Part shown: positions 1 to 12,063 of the stretch, piece by piece
Numbering within the stretch: position 1 is the stretch's first letter
Layout of the letters: each line of letters opens with the position of its first letter
Source of the DNA: Clavulina sp. PMI_390
Lineage: Eukaryota; Basidiomycota; Agaricomycetes; Cantharellales; Hydnaceae
Length of the DNA stretch: 34,178 bases
Direction: 5' to 3'
Assembly (NCBI GenBank): GCA_015039315.1
Contig: WIDE01000089.1
Span: 105,667 to 139,844, forward strand
The notes under the pieces: generated by a model
The model's input: only the letters and a program-made list of their open reading frames with translations
Told to the model about the DNA's origin: nothing
Database searches by the model: none
Program-made: the position numbers and the translations under genes

Positions 1-1
1 C

Positions 2-2053
2 TCCATAACATCCAAACTAACTCCCGAGGAGCATGCTGTTGCATCTATATACCAACGAGACTGCGAACGTTCCGGCGTGCATCTCCCGCCCGATCAGCGA
101 TCCAAGTTTGTTTCCCTCTCCTCTGAAATACTCACTCGGGGAAGGAAGTTCGTCCATGAAGGACCAGGACCTGTGGGATATCTCGAAATACCTTTGCGGA
201 AGCTACGGCGCTCCGTGGATGCACACTTCTCCCCAGCCGTTGCAAGGGTATCAACACCTGAGGAGCTAAGGTTTGTTCGCGATCTCCTAAGTGGCCAAGC
301 CTCAGAATCTACAATCAGCATTCACGGAGACAGCTGGGAAGCAAGCACCCTGCTGAAGTTTTGTGCAGATGCCGATATCAGGAGAGACATATATACCATG
401 ATGAATCAATCCCATCCAGCTCATGTTCAGAATTTGGATGAGCTCCTGATGGCTCGGAATACATTAGCACAGCTGGTAGGATGCGAAAGCTATGGAGAAA
501 TGATGCTAGCCGACACGATGGCCAAAACCCCAAGTTCGTCCCACGTTCCAGTTTTCATAGGAATGCCTATAGATAACACCAATCCACCGTCTAGATAACG
601 TGAATCAGCTTCTAACTGCCATGAGCAATCAATACCGGCCCCTCGCGTTTGCTGAAATGGCACAATTAGCTTCTAATTTTCCTCCGCAACCAGTGTCCTC
701 CAAATCAAAGGACCCAATGGTAGAGCCATGGGATGAACTATACCTCTCAGGGCCTGCATCACCTCTCACCCTCTACTCCTATTCAAGAACATCTAACATC
801 ACACTCGGAGCAGCCTTGCAAGCTGTCTCTGACCTCTTCTGTTGCCTCTTTGGACTACGCTTCCGCGTTATGTCTGCCTCACCAGGGGAGACTTGGCATC
901 CCGATGTCCTGAAGCTCGAGTTCTTCTCAGAAGAGCACGGCGGCACGATTGGTTGGATGTTTGCGGACCTGTATGACCGGGCAGGTAAACGGTCAGACTC
1001 AACACATTTCACCATAAGGTGTTCTCGTCGACTGGACTGGGATGATTGGGCAGGTGACGTACTTTACGATGCTGATGCATCCCGGCTAGATGGGATCCCT
1101 CTCGACCACGAAAGCGTGGTGAATATGGGTACTACTATGCTGCCTCGGCTGTTGCGGGGCAAAGAGGGATTGAGGCAACTACCCGTTTCGGCTCTCTCGT
1201 GTAGCTTCTCAAAGTCAACGTTGAGCAACGGGGCAAGCAGGTTGGCGTGGGGAGAGGTTAAGACGCTGTTTCATGAAATGGGACATGCGGTGCATGGTAT
1301 GTACACCCCTCAACTTTGCTTACCCTCTCTCATTTCGTTTGACACTATCTGAACTACCGATTCTTTCTCTAAAGCAATGATTGGTCAGACAGAATATCAT
1401 GCCATTGCGGGGACACGCTGTGCACGAGACTTTATGGAGTTCCCCTCTACTCTCATGGAGCGTTTCCTAGCTTCCCCGAAGATCCATCCACTCCTCAATG
1501 TTAATGAACGTTCAAAATCCAGTCCAACCGTAGAGGGATATCGGAATATCAGCTCTGCAATAATTGAACACCACTATGTCATACTATCCATGATAGACCA
1601 GGCATACCATTCACACCTTGCTTCTTCACCGTCCTTTTCCAGCACATCCACCTTCTTCGACATATATCGCACGCATGCTGCCATCCCTCGCGCCCCCAAG
1701 ACTGCCGAACAGATGCAGCATCCTCAATTCTACACGTATCAGGCAACGTACTATACGTACCCCTTTGGGGAGGCGATTGCGTCCAGGGTATTTGATAAAG
1801 TCTTCGCGGATGACCCACTGAACCGAGAGAGTGGACAGAGGTATATGGACGAGGTGTTGGGGCATGGTGGCGGTAAGAACCCATGGTTGATGGTGGGCGA
1901 GCTGCTTGGTGACGAAGAAATTATGGTGGGGGATGGGAAGGCTATGGGAAGAGTTGGCAAGTGGGCAGTTGATGCTTTTATTTCTGCGTCTCAGGTCTGT
2001 CGCGCTATTCTCATGGCACTTTTTGTGACCACTAACCTATGTCTTAGAACTAA
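2..2053 (+). CDS. OCT1: Mitochondrial intermediate peptidase (M3 metallopeptidase), 5' end missing
   Basis: The family removes an octapeptide from matrix-targeted precursors after the main processing protease, so the expected site is the mitochondrial matrix. The frame is open from base 2, so the start and presequence lie outside the window. I read exons 2-533, 595-1296, 1375-1994 and 2048-2053, giving 619 residues; fungal members are usually about 750-800. The zinc motif HEMGH lies in TLFHEMGHAVHAMIGQ, and the second conserved block GTRCARDFMEFPS carries the third ligand Glu. The 1297-1374 intron falls just after the HEMGHAVH segment; joining the exons restores HAVHAMIGQTEYH. The last intron (donor gtctgt) would leave a 6-nt terminal exon (Asn-stop). 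Without splicing there, the frame runs on to 2135. Family assignment is firm; the extreme C-terminus is not. Confidence 0.93.
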
Positions 2054-3115
2054 GCAACATATATCAGCAAATTTCCATCCAAGTCAGCCCATCATGTTAG
2101 CCAATGCTAAAGGAAACAAACGCCCGGCGTCTTAGATTTCGTGTCATGATAGATGAATTCAGAGTCACTTATAATCACACCATCCATATAGTAAGGATTA
2201 GGTTTGATAAAATATCGTAGTGAACGGCCTCGCTAGCTCTGGCGGTCATCGTACGATGAACCTCACGGTATAGCACCGAAATTTGTGTATAGGGGTGAAG
2301 GTGTGGTTGATCGCTTCTGTTTCTGTTCAGTTAATATCCCAATCTTCAGCTGTAGTACAGTCGAGATCAATACCAGATCATTACAACATGTCCAATTCCA
2401 GCCCTTTTTGACCAAAATGAGTCGTGGTGCATAGTCGCGAGCACGAGTGCCGATGGTTTTGTTCATGTTCAAAGTTAGTAGATTTCTTCACACCCACGCA
2501 TGCAGTATGGAACAAGCTTCCACTCTACCGGCGCCATTCTCGACGACGCCGTGAGCTGTTTGTTGCCTTGTGGGGGGTTGCTGACTCAACGTTAGTGAGC
2601 GTGCGAATTTCGCCCACCCTGTCTCCGGCCATCGATCAGATGACCGAAAGGCCCCTGCTCTGAACACTTTTGGGCTGTGGACTTCTCGACGGTATCGTCA
2701 ATAGGTTCACTTCCTCGTATAAAACTTGCCGCCACTAGTTGTGGACCTTCCCGAGTGAAGCTTGCGATCCCACCGAACGCCTTGCGCAAATCAAACACAT
2801 GTGCCCTATGATCTGGATCTAGACATAGTCATTATCTGGCTCATTTTAATAGACATGACTAACGTATGAATGTTCCCCTCCACTTGCCTTGCTCATGGTG
2901 ACTCAGAGGCTTTGTCGTCTGATTTGTAACATTAGCAAGGCGACAAGATAGTGGGCGCACGCCATTGATTCTTCGCACTCAAGAGCGGCATTTTGAGCCA
3001 GTTCGATTACCAATATCGCTCAGTAAAGCCTATGAATGACAGTTGGTGTTTACGCCAGCCCAATGCCTCCGAACTTCCGCAAGCATTCCTCTAAAACGAC
3101 GATGTTGAGAGGCGA
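2054..3115. other. Intergenic, no gene recognised
   Basis: About 1.1 kb between the peptidase and the dehydrogenase. Only short frames without conserved motifs are present. The right end holds the probable dehydrogenase promoter, including a CCAAT pentamer at 3060-3064. I see no repeats or RNA gene. Confidence 0.6.
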
Positions 3116-3124
3116 GTATAAGAA
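3116..3124 (+). promoter_or_regulatory. TATA-like element upstream of the dehydrogenase
   Basis: A TATAAGA sequence lies about 100 nt before the ATG at 3224, with CCAAT about 55 nt further upstream. Position and sequence fit a core promoter, but this is inference from motif only. Confidence 0.35.
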
Positions 3125-3223
3125 GCGGATGGATTCCGCACCTACCCAGTTATGCGCTTCGTATCACAAAAACGCTTTGTAGAACTTATTCGCAATATAT
3201 CCTCCTCTCAGACACTTACCACA

Positions 3224-4651
3224 ATGGCATCAGTCGCTCTCATGCACCTCGCACTTGTACAGGAGGCGGTTAGCCAACCTCTCGCCCAAACGCAGGTCCC
3301 CACAATATCTCCTCAGCCAAACAAAATTCAGGTTCGGATTAGTGCTGTCGGGTTGAATGTAAGTCATAATAGTAACTATCCATGACGGACACTGATTCAG
3401 CTCTTAACAATCAGCCTGGCGACCAGAAGCAGTGGACCGGCAATTTCATGGGACAGATGCCCCTGTTTTTTGGCCATGATGGGAGTGGGAGTGTGACAGA
3501 GGTTGGACAAGAGGTAACTGGATTTAGCGTTGGTGGTATGTCTTTCCTACAACCTAGGATCTCCGCGGTCAGATATCAAGGTTTTCATTTGCTAGATCGT
3601 GTCGCTGTGATCGGGAGGCCGTGGTCAATTCCGTGCGTCACCCCTTTGCGTCTCAGCTTCTCCATCTGGCTGACGAGTGTTTCTACTTCTAGACAGTCCG
3701 CCACGTTCCAAGAGATAGCAATTCTCGACACCACGGCAGTCATCAAGATACCCTCCCGCGTGACTTTCACGCAGGCTGCGACCATCCCAGTGCCTTATTA
3801 CACAGCGTACTCTGGGTTATTCCACTCAAAGGCTATGAACCTCCCACCACCAGCCGTGACATTGGCAGATCGCTCTCAGCCCATCCTAGTTTGGGGAGCT
3901 GGTTCTGCAGTTGGGCGCGCGGCATTACAGATACTTACTCGGGTAGGATACACCAATGTCCTCGCAACTGCAGGTCGCCATCGCTTCGAGGAATTGAAGT
4001 CGTTCGGCGCACAGGTTTTTGACTACAATGAGAACAATGTCACCGAGCAGATCAAGGGTGCACTGAACGGTCAGGAGCTGAAGGACGTGTTTGATGCCAT
4101 CTCTATGCCTGAGTCTATTTCTGAAATCGCTAAGGTCATCAGCCCTGGTGCAGCTGTATGTTCTAGTCCTCGGAGATTTTGTTGTCTCGAAGCTCATCTG
4201 ACGCTTAATAACTCCTCGTCTAGCTTTCCACTAGTGGTTCAGCTGGTGCAGATATCATTTCTATGGGCGAATCGGCCTCGACTGGCATTCGACGCGCTAT
4301 GATGTCCGTTGGTGCTGTCAGCCTCGTATGTACACTCATGACTTCCACACAATCCACAATCTAACATGTACTGGCTGACTGGCCTAGGAGCCTCATTTCG
4401 GCCGTCCTGCCGCGGACTGGCTTGAAAGCCAACTCAATAACGGAAAATGGGAGTTTGGGCCGATTCTCGAGTTAACTGGAGGGTTAACCAGTGGTGCAAT
4501 CGAGCAAGGATTCAAGTAAGCAGCAAAGGGTTGGTCTCCCAAGTTCATAATGCTTATCTCTTCATCTAGCATGATATCCACGGGAGAGCATCATGGGGCC
4601 AAATTAGTAGTTACTGGTGTGGATACTGAAAAACGATCAGCTGAGAAGTAA
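3224..4651 (+). CDS. Medium-chain dehydrogenase/reductase (GroES-like, enoyl-reductase type)
   Basis: This is an NAD(P)-dependent oxidoreductase of the MDR superfamily, resembling fungal quinone-oxidoreductase and trans-enoyl-reductase-like proteins; the substrate is unknown. Exons are 3224-3358, 3415-3535, 3596-3632, 3693-4155, 4224-4325, 4388-4515 and 4570-4651, summing to 355 codons plus stop. The N-terminal half has the GroES-like fold signature (VGLNPGDQKQW, FGHDGSGSV, FSVGDRVAV). The Rossmann loop GAGSAVG is at residues 166-172. The usual zinc-ligand GHE is replaced by GHDGSG and no structural Cys cluster is visible, so it is probably zinc-independent. I chose the ATG at 3224 because the MDR N-terminus follows directly; an in-frame upstream start at 3152 adds 24 unsupported residues. 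No biosynthetic cluster partners are adjacent, so a role in secondary metabolism is not supported here. Confidence 0.88.
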
Positions 4652-5790
4652 AAATTTCCAGAACCGTATTCGCGTTTTATATCTCCCAAACAATACCGTG
4701 CCCACATACCTTGCCATAGCTCCCCATTCCTGAATGTGAATTAATTTGGAATTGTTGTAAGATTGGCGACACTGGCAGCGTGATGGGCGGGCTGAATGAC
4801 CCAGTGGGCGAGCTTGGCAGTCGGAGGAGAAACCAGATACATATGCTAGGGCCGCCATACCAAAAAGCACAGCGAAAGGACGAGAATTAATCTTGAATAG
4901 ATCAGGGGTTCTGGTAAGGTGATGATACGAGTAGCGTAAATTCTAGAGTATTACACCCCCGCCGGAGGCATTGCGCCGCCCAACAGCAAGCAAAGCGGAT
5001 TATATTTGGCTGTCGTAGATTTAGGTTTAGTGCTCATATCTTCAGTCGTTCTCGGCGCACCAACTTCCATGATGGTCTTCAGAACCAGTCATGTGTTTTG
5101 ACAATCTTTTTATCACCGGCTACGTACTGAAGACTTTGCAATGGCAGCCATAGCTTTTATAGATCTCAATCAAACGCGGATGTCGTTCATCATCGAGAGG
5201 GTGACAGCCAGACAAAGAGCAGAATGATTTCGCTCCGGGACATGGTTTTCGTGGTGCTGTGAGATGTTACTCCACAGTCTCCACCACAATATGTATGCTA
5301 GCAATCTACACTGGCATGTTTGATGGCGTGTATGCAGTGAGTACCAATTTACATGGATACACGGCGCTTAGGTCCGTAACGGGACCAGCTCATCCTGCCA
5401 ATATCTCTACATATGGAGCTACGCAAATCTCATGTAGTCTGCGCATGAGAGCCTTAGGTCACCATGGAGTACCTATCGGGCATCAGTCCACCAGATTTTT
5501 GGCATTCTTGTCGGCCCTCGCGTTCCACAGCAGGATAGTTCTAGTGGCGCCTAACATCAGCTGTTAACCTCCCTCCCCGACGGTGCTTCGATAGAACAAT
5601 AAAGCCCACGAAATGCGCCTGGAGGAAACGTGCAAAGCACGCTGCCAGCCAGTTTTATTGGCTGGGATCAAAGCTCGTGATAATCGATGGTTTGAGAATG
5701 CAGCTCTGTGAAAATTGATTGTGGACTCCACGAAAATAATTACGCCGTTAATGAGCCGGGGCCTTTTTCCCTGTCTTCCCATAACAATAC
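4652..5790. other. Intergenic, no gene recognised
   Basis: About 1.1 kb between the dehydrogenase and lipase copy A. The longest frames (for example near 5259-5567) start at non-ATG codons and show no family motif. It presumably holds the dehydrogenase 3' UTR and the upstream promoter of copy A. Confidence 0.55.
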
Positions 5791-5800
5791 CATATAAATT
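5791..5800 (+). promoter_or_regulatory. TATA-like element of lipase copy A
   Basis: catataaatt lies about 140 nt before the ATG at 5940. The homologous genes C and D also carry a TATAAA-like element upstream of their starts, which supports a core-promoter role. A second TATA-like stretch occurs near 5862. Confidence 0.4.
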
Positions 5801-5939
5801 CCACTTCGTCTGCTTGGGGAAGTACTCGGAAGAGAACCTCCGCTGGGAATATTGCAGCAAGATATATCCCCCTGCTCATGAACCTGTAGACGCCTCGACA
5901 ACTTGGCCTCCCCAGCCGTCTTGTTTCTCCAACTGAGCA

Positions 5940-8388
5940 ATGTCCGACCTACCGAACGAGAACCCTGCTCTTGGATCTGAGCCGCCTCCTGGAGCTGGGC
6001 TTCCTCCAAAAGATAGCGAGGACCCATTACCTACAGACCAATACTCTACCACCGGCGTTTGTGCTCACTCGTTTCATTTTCCGGGAATCTCAACCTGATA
6101 TCTTCACATCCCCGATAGGACATCCATGAAATTCTACAAGCCCTCCGTAGAAAAGAAGTTGCTGGCTTGGCTCACAGCCCAACCAACTTGCGATCGACGT
6201 ATGCCGCAGATCACTATGGCGCACGATTTGTTCTGGAAACCTCCCGTTACATTCGTTATGTCTTCGAAACATGGATAGGACTGGCAGTTGCCTCATGCTT
6301 TGGTGGCCTGGGGCCGTTTGACTGGTTCACGCTATTTTTCTTTGCTGCTGGAGGAACGATCGTGCTGTTTGGCTGCTTGATATTCTGCTTAATCATCAAC
6401 TCGCCTATATTGGTTGAAGGGTATAAACGTTGGGCAGAAAAGTAAGTTCTCTGTCGGGCCTATTGGAAGTCTATCCCTCTCAATTAGTTTTTAAAGGTCT
6501 GCTGGCGGTCTTGGCCTTGCCAATAACTGGAACCCCAACTTGTTCAAGTCAATGACGGCTCCACAAATCAAGGCTGCAAAGCAATTCCTCAGTCGAGACG
6601 TCTCGAACTCTAAAGACACCGACTCCGAACGATATTTCAATTATGACGCAGCCAAGCTGCTGTACGTTATATCACCTCTATGTTGTCTCCTGGAATTTAA
6701 CCGCCTCAGTCTCGCAGGTTGCAGTTTTCGGCCATTGTGTACGAGCATAGGAATGAGTCTATCAGAGACGCCATTGCTGCGCAACATAAGGGGGAAGCAG
6801 CCAAGGGCGCCGCAACTGGCTCCCTTCCTCTTTCTCAGCCAAAGAACAAATCAGTCAGTTTTCTATCCTAATCCAGCCTCAAATTCCGCCCATTTAACAC
6901 CTCACTTGCCGTCAGGTTGAAATCTCGGATATGTACAATGAAAAAATAGACGACGCTCTGGCCCATTATGGAAACAAAATTATTCATGAATTCTGCCACT
7001 TATGCGAGATCGAATTTGAGCCTGTTTCGGAACTAAATGCCACATCCTCAGCCGTAAGCATCTGTCATGAGACACAAGTATGTTTGGAAGTTGACTATGC
7101 TTTACGTGGTCTTTTCTAGTTTGCTGGTCTTTTCTGGGACCCGAAGTCCAATTGGATTGTGGTCACCTTCAAAGGCACCAGTCCTATCGGTTAGTCCCGC
7201 TCGTCCTCCCAGTTCTCGATCATTGTTACAATGTTCGGTCCGTGAATCCAGAATTCGGCGAACTACTCTCCGACCTCAATACAAAGATGATCAACGTCGG
7301 CTCCAACATTCCTGGGTTCAAGAAGGTTCACAAGGGTTTCCGTGAATGTGTGTACCCGGAGGATGTCACTTTGACGGGCGGTGTCCGTCCCTACGATACC
7401 ATCCTTTCTGGTGTAAAGGCACTTGCGAAGTGGCTGAAGAATAATAATGGTCTGCCTGGAAGCCCCAAGGTCTGTTTACTCTGACTCGATGGAGTAACAG
7501 AAGATATCTGATCCCTCCAGAACAGATCAACATATGGTTTACGGGCCATTCTCTCGGATGCGCAACCGCTTCCCTGACATACTGTCGAATGCTCATGCGG
7601 CCCAAAGATCTAGGGAAGCGGTCAATTTTGCGTGATGCGTATATGTTCGCGGCCCCAATTTTGACCGACCGAGAGTCGGTTGATGGTGAGCTGCTTCAAT
7701 AATTGCCTGTTGTACCTTGGGATGTACAGCTAATAGGCCGCCTGCAACTAGTTTTCAACTCGAAAATGCTGGAAGACCCTGAGAAACCTAAAACAATGTG
7801 GCGGATTACCTCAAACTGGGACGCTGGTATGTTTGAAAGACGTTACTCCCAACTAGTAAATCCTGCTAAACCTGCGTTGCTGCTCAGTTGCCACCTTGCT
7901 TCCAGAACTCGGAGACTACACAAATATCACCGTCTCACCAAGTATGTGCCCGTTCCCTGGTTCTTGTCCGTTGGCCGCTAAAGGCTTTTCTCGGCTGTAG
8001 ATAACGCATTTGCGTTCGCACATCTTGTGAGAATCAACCTCGCAATCTAGGCGACGATCATCTGGAAGACTAATTTTATCTAACATTTTCTAATAAGGGT
8101 ACCGAGCTCAGACTTCGTGACTACCCGAAGATGCCGGGCGCCATTGGAAACCACCTTTATTACGGCGCAAAAATCTATATGGAGACGGTGTTCTCGAAGG
8201 ACCAGTTGCTTGATCAGAGGAAGACAGCTTGGGGCAAGGAAGGCGAGGAGCATCGCATTTGGCTAGCCAGGCTTTATCAAAGCATTCCGCTTATCGGAAG
8301 GGTGTTCGCTCACTTTACGACAAATTACTGGGATCAGCTCGACCGTAGTGGGTTTGAAGGCGAGGCCGAGTGGATCTCTGATTGGTGA
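5940..8388 (+). CDS. Membrane-anchored class 3 lipase-like protein, copy A
   Basis: This is a predicted alpha/beta-hydrolase of the fungal lipase class 3 family; substrate unknown. The twelve exons are 5940-6056, 6119-6441, 6497-6661, 6718-6853, 6916-7053, 7120-7189, 7252-7469, 7526-7685, 7752-7826, 7888-7941, 8001-8026 and 8098-8388, giving 590 aa. Residues 1-39 are a polar tail. Two hydrophobic segments follow (about 86-106 and 108-132), so the protein is probably a membrane protein rather than secreted. The oxyanion-side strand reads WIVVTFKGTSP, with Lys where many class 3 lipases have RGT. The nucleophile elbow is FTGHSLG (Ser398). NWDAVATLLPE gives the likely Asp466, and FAHLGTEL the likely His493. 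The C-terminus ends in EWISDW and lacks the YFWW ending of copies B and D. Intron 1 uses an unusual gtttgt donor. Confidence 0.88.
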
Positions 8389-8737
8389 TAGTGATGAATG
8401 TTGTAACGACGGGATCACCCTTCGTAGAGACTACTCCTTGAGAGACATAGAATCATCATGCTTCATGCGATCTTGGACAAGGCACAAAATCATGATCGTT
8501 TTGAACAACCCTCCCCCCAAGTAGTCGTCAGGATAGTGGTTGTTCTCGTCTCTTTACTGAGATTGTCATTATACCGTGCAATGGCATATCATTAGGGAAG
8601 TACTGGAACCATGAATAAGGATAAGATAATATGTAAGTATTCTGTTACGATGTGCCTCTGGCTCAGATCCTCCTTTGTCCTATCAAATTTCTGTAAACCG
8701 GGAACCAATAACAGGAACTCTCTTCAGCATGAGGATG
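8389..8737. other. Convergent intergenic spacer
   Basis: About 350 nt between the stop of lipase A (+) and the stop of the phosphoesterase (-). It must hold both 3' ends; I see no coding content and no clear terminator structure. Confidence 0.55.
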
Positions 8738-11378
8738 CTACGCCGGCTGATTCCACTTTGTTTCCGCAAAGATGCCAAATGCGGTATTTGCGCGGGCGTT
8801 CCCATATAGTGACACGTCTGATGTGGTAAAGTGTTTCTCGGTCTGGAGGCTGTTGAGGACCTCGAGCATGCTTGACTCGAAAAACTCGAGGAAGACCACG
8901 TCCATGAGGTCCGTAGACGCTAATCCAGTAGGGAGAGGGGACGCGATGTACTCCGGAGAGCTGTAATATGGAACCGGAGCATGAGCGACGTCATCTCCGA
9001 TCCCAGGACATGAGTCCGTCGTGACGTAACCGAGGGACGGTGTGCTGTGGGTAGTGATACTACTGGCTTCGGCGCGAGCTAGCATCACATGGTCCCTCTC
9101 CTCCCACTGCTTCTTGAGCCATTGATTATAGCGACCATCCACTAGACCACGGGCATATTCCTCTTCAGTCTCCGGAATATCTGGAGCACCTAGCCAACGA
9201 CGGCCACGTGGTTCGAACGTAGTATCAGCAGCAAAACGTCGACGAGCCATTTCAGGCGTGGAGCCCGTTTTGAAAGGATGCTTCCGATCGGATGACCCGA
9301 GCCCATTCAGCGCGTCGAGGACTTGGGACCCTACGCTATACGGAACTGTGACGTAAAGGAAGTAATCGTCGAAAGGGCTGACCAGATATTGATCGTTCCG
9401 CGTAAACGAACCAGCGTATAAGTCAAAGCGCTGGCTTCCAGAATTGGCGATAGCGACGAATGGCATGGAAGATCGGTCAGGATTGATGATGGTCAACACA
9501 GTGGGCATCACTTCGTCCGCAAGGAGAGTGAGAACAGACTGATTTGATGGGAATGGTACCCTACATCGCTGAGAGTCAGAACATATCGAAAAACGGCAAC
9601 TGATGGAGCCATACCTGTTGAGGTAGTAGTCATGGGGAGCGATTCCAAAGACGTGCGAGAGGTTGAACGCTTTAGAAAGATTCATAATGTCCCGAGTAAG
9701 TGAAACACCAAGAGGCGTATCGAAAATCCTGGATCCAGTGTGGAACTGGCACGGAAAAAAATTGAGGCTATTGTCTCAGGCGTGATTCAATGGTTTACGC
9801 ACCTTATACGTGTTGCGATTAGGGTCCAGGTATCGACGAGTAAAGTTCAGAGGTGACGAAGATGCATTCTCTTCCTTCGGAAGATCCATGCCTATGATAA
9901 CTATGAGGTCAGGCGCAACGCACTTGAGGTGTAGTTATGAACAAATTATCGTACTCATCCAGCCCACAGTCTCCATATAACGGCCAGATTGCAGAGACAT
10001 CGAACGACTGTCAAGCTGGTTGCAGTCCCGAGTATGCGTATGTCCACCGAAAATCACTATTGGGGTGGTTTGATGGACAGCACGGATTGCGTCGAACACG
10101 GTAGGCCCTAGTTGAAGGAGAGGACGTGTCAATGAGAGCATGTGATTGGTTAGCAAAAGACATACAATCATCTTTTGAGACGGGTATATGCCTATGATTA
10201 AGATAATCCATTTAGAATATGAGCAAACGTTATGTGGCAGCGACATGCATACCCCACAAGCAAGAAGAAATCAGGGGCTTCGTGGATCGCATCGAGGAAC
10301 CACTACTCCTCGACCATTTTCTCAACACGTTGAACAGTGGTATTCCGAGAGTTACCCGAGAAGTTGAAGAGCACGCCAAGAGCGGTTACCCTCCGACCAC
10401 TGTCGACGAGGCAAAGATTAACTCCATACTAACATTTACTAGCACGATAGCACTCACAAGAGGGTCTTGAACTTGCGATACTGATCTGTGGCATAAAGCG
10501 ATTTTGAGGGCTTTAGTGTCATACACGAACACTAGAGCACTTACGCCCAACAGGGACCGAGAGCGGTGAGCCTGAAGCATCCTTCACCGTGATGTTCACG
10601 TTTGACGTCAGGTACTTCCCATTCCACCTCGGCGCAAAATTCTTCAACATATCATATGCAATGTGGTAGTCGTAGAGCTCGTGATTCCCAATTGCGAGTA
10701 TATCGTAAGGCAGGTCGAAAAAGAATTTGTTGGACTACACCCCACATCATTCACCAACTGACATTAGCACTTCCGTACTAGAATATACTGCAGCTAGGCG
10801 CACCTCATGCCCGTCGATTCCTCCAGAAGGGAAGCCATCGGAGAGACCAGTACCGTCGTGCAAATCTCCTTTGGCGAGAAAGAGAAATGAGGCTGGAAGT
10901 TTACGAGCGTGGAGGTCGTACAGTTGAGAACGCACCTGAATCGACAAGCAAGAGGTCTACACCGCGTTCTAACGCTTGGAGTTTCATGTGAGCGACGAAT
11001 GAGGCAAAGTCTCCAAAGTTGCCACTGTAGTTTGGCTCAGGGTATGTGGCTTTTGTATGACCTATCCGCATAGCGATGAGCATCTACATCGTCAGGTCAA
11101 GCTCGATAACAAACCAAGGAGCCAGCCTAGAATACGATACGAAGGTGTGAGCATTCGTCAAAAACAAGCGGATGAGAGCTACTACCATGCGAGTCTGTGG
11201 TATGAATGAAGTTGACATCGCCCCATACCAGTGGGGTCGATGGCCAAACTCCTTCTGAAGAGGGACACCAGAAGGGGTAGTAGAACCCGCGAGGTTGATC
11301 TCGTTCGTGATTGTGATCAGGGCCATGAGCAGCGACGAGTGTTGCAATCGCCACAAGGGCCACCACAAGCGGCTTCAT
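8738..11378 (-). CDS. Secreted metallophosphoesterase / 5'-nucleotidase-like (YHR202W type), interrupted by an in-frame TAG
   Basis: This is a calcineurin-like phosphoesterase with the C-terminal region typical of yeast YHR202W-like proteins. Exons are 11378-11186, 11126-11115, 11061-10936, 10868-10804, 10734-10545, 10485-10458, 10399-10253, 10191-10166, 10107-9955, 9891-9803, 9745-9615 and 9560-8738. The spliced frame has 660 codons plus stop. The start [19 protein letters not shown] is a good signal peptide. Metal-site motifs in order are TTDSHG (Asp62, His64), VDSGDLHDG (Asp112), GNHE (149-151), GHIPVSK (His255) and GGHTHTR (285-289). Codon 237, on plus-strand bases 10303-10305, is TAG within [16 protein letters not shown], where the family expects a residue. 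Everything downstream stays in frame and conserved. The stop is therefore either a recent nonsense change, a strain allele or a base error. If real, the product lacks His255 and the GGHTH block. Exon 2 is only 12 nt. Confidence 0.85.
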
Positions 11379-12063
11379 GGCGGAAGGACGCCAAACAAGC
11401 AAGAGGGGTATGCTTGAAACCTTGAATCAAGTGGCACGCTCCCACATACCACAATGCTGGTTCTGTCGAGCCATGGTTATCGCTGCCCAGAAATTTCTTT
11501 GGAGATTCCCACCATTCAGCTAGTCATAGAGTCTCGAACAAGTTAGAGATTTGCAGATCTTATCACCAACGCAACATCTGAAGCTTCTCACAGTCCATCG
11601 CATAATTCTTGAGGATTTGGAGTATCGCCACTAAGTAGACTCGTAGATTTCCTGGACTGCAGCTTGAAGTAAACAAATCTGGGACAAATTCATATGGGCC
11701 TGCCGCGTGGGAAGTATCGAGTGCCTCCGCCTCCCACGCTCCAGGGCTGTACAGACTTGGCTTTTCTTCAAGCTGGGCAGCATTCGACCTAGGCCTCGTC
11801 CTATGGGGAGAACTTCCTCGGGGTTTCAAGCACTGGTCTTAGTGGTTTGATGACGGGAAAGTATGTATTACAAGGAGCAGCACCTCATGGACTCATCCCG
11901 CTCAATTGATGACCCAGTATTTGATGTTGAGTCATGCTGCCATGTCCATTTGCATGATCCCCAGTGAATCATTAATGACGAGGGCCATCTGGACGCAATC
12001 AGGTCGATGAATAAAGCTCCTGACAAAAGTCTCCGACAATCGCAAGCTAACATTAGCATTGAT
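11379..12063. other. Intergenic, phosphoesterase promoter and TRAPPC11 3' end
   Basis: About 685 nt between two minus-strand genes. A minus-strand frame at 11563-11829 (88 codons) has an ATG but no recognisable domain and looks like chance. No clear TATA element precedes the phosphoesterase start. Confidence 0.5.

Noticed and set aside
3152..3223. Upstream in-frame ATG of the dehydrogenase
   Set aside because: The 24 extra residues do not look like an MDR N-terminus or a targeting signal, and the ATG at 3224 has a better context.
5259..5567. 102-codon plus-strand frame upstream of lipase A
   Set aside because: It starts at GTG, composition is not protein-like, and it lies in a presumed promoter region.
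11563..11829. 88-codon minus-strand frame between the phosphoesterase and TRAPPC11
   Set aside because: No domain, no conserved motif and no convincing splice context; it probably lies in UTR or spacer.
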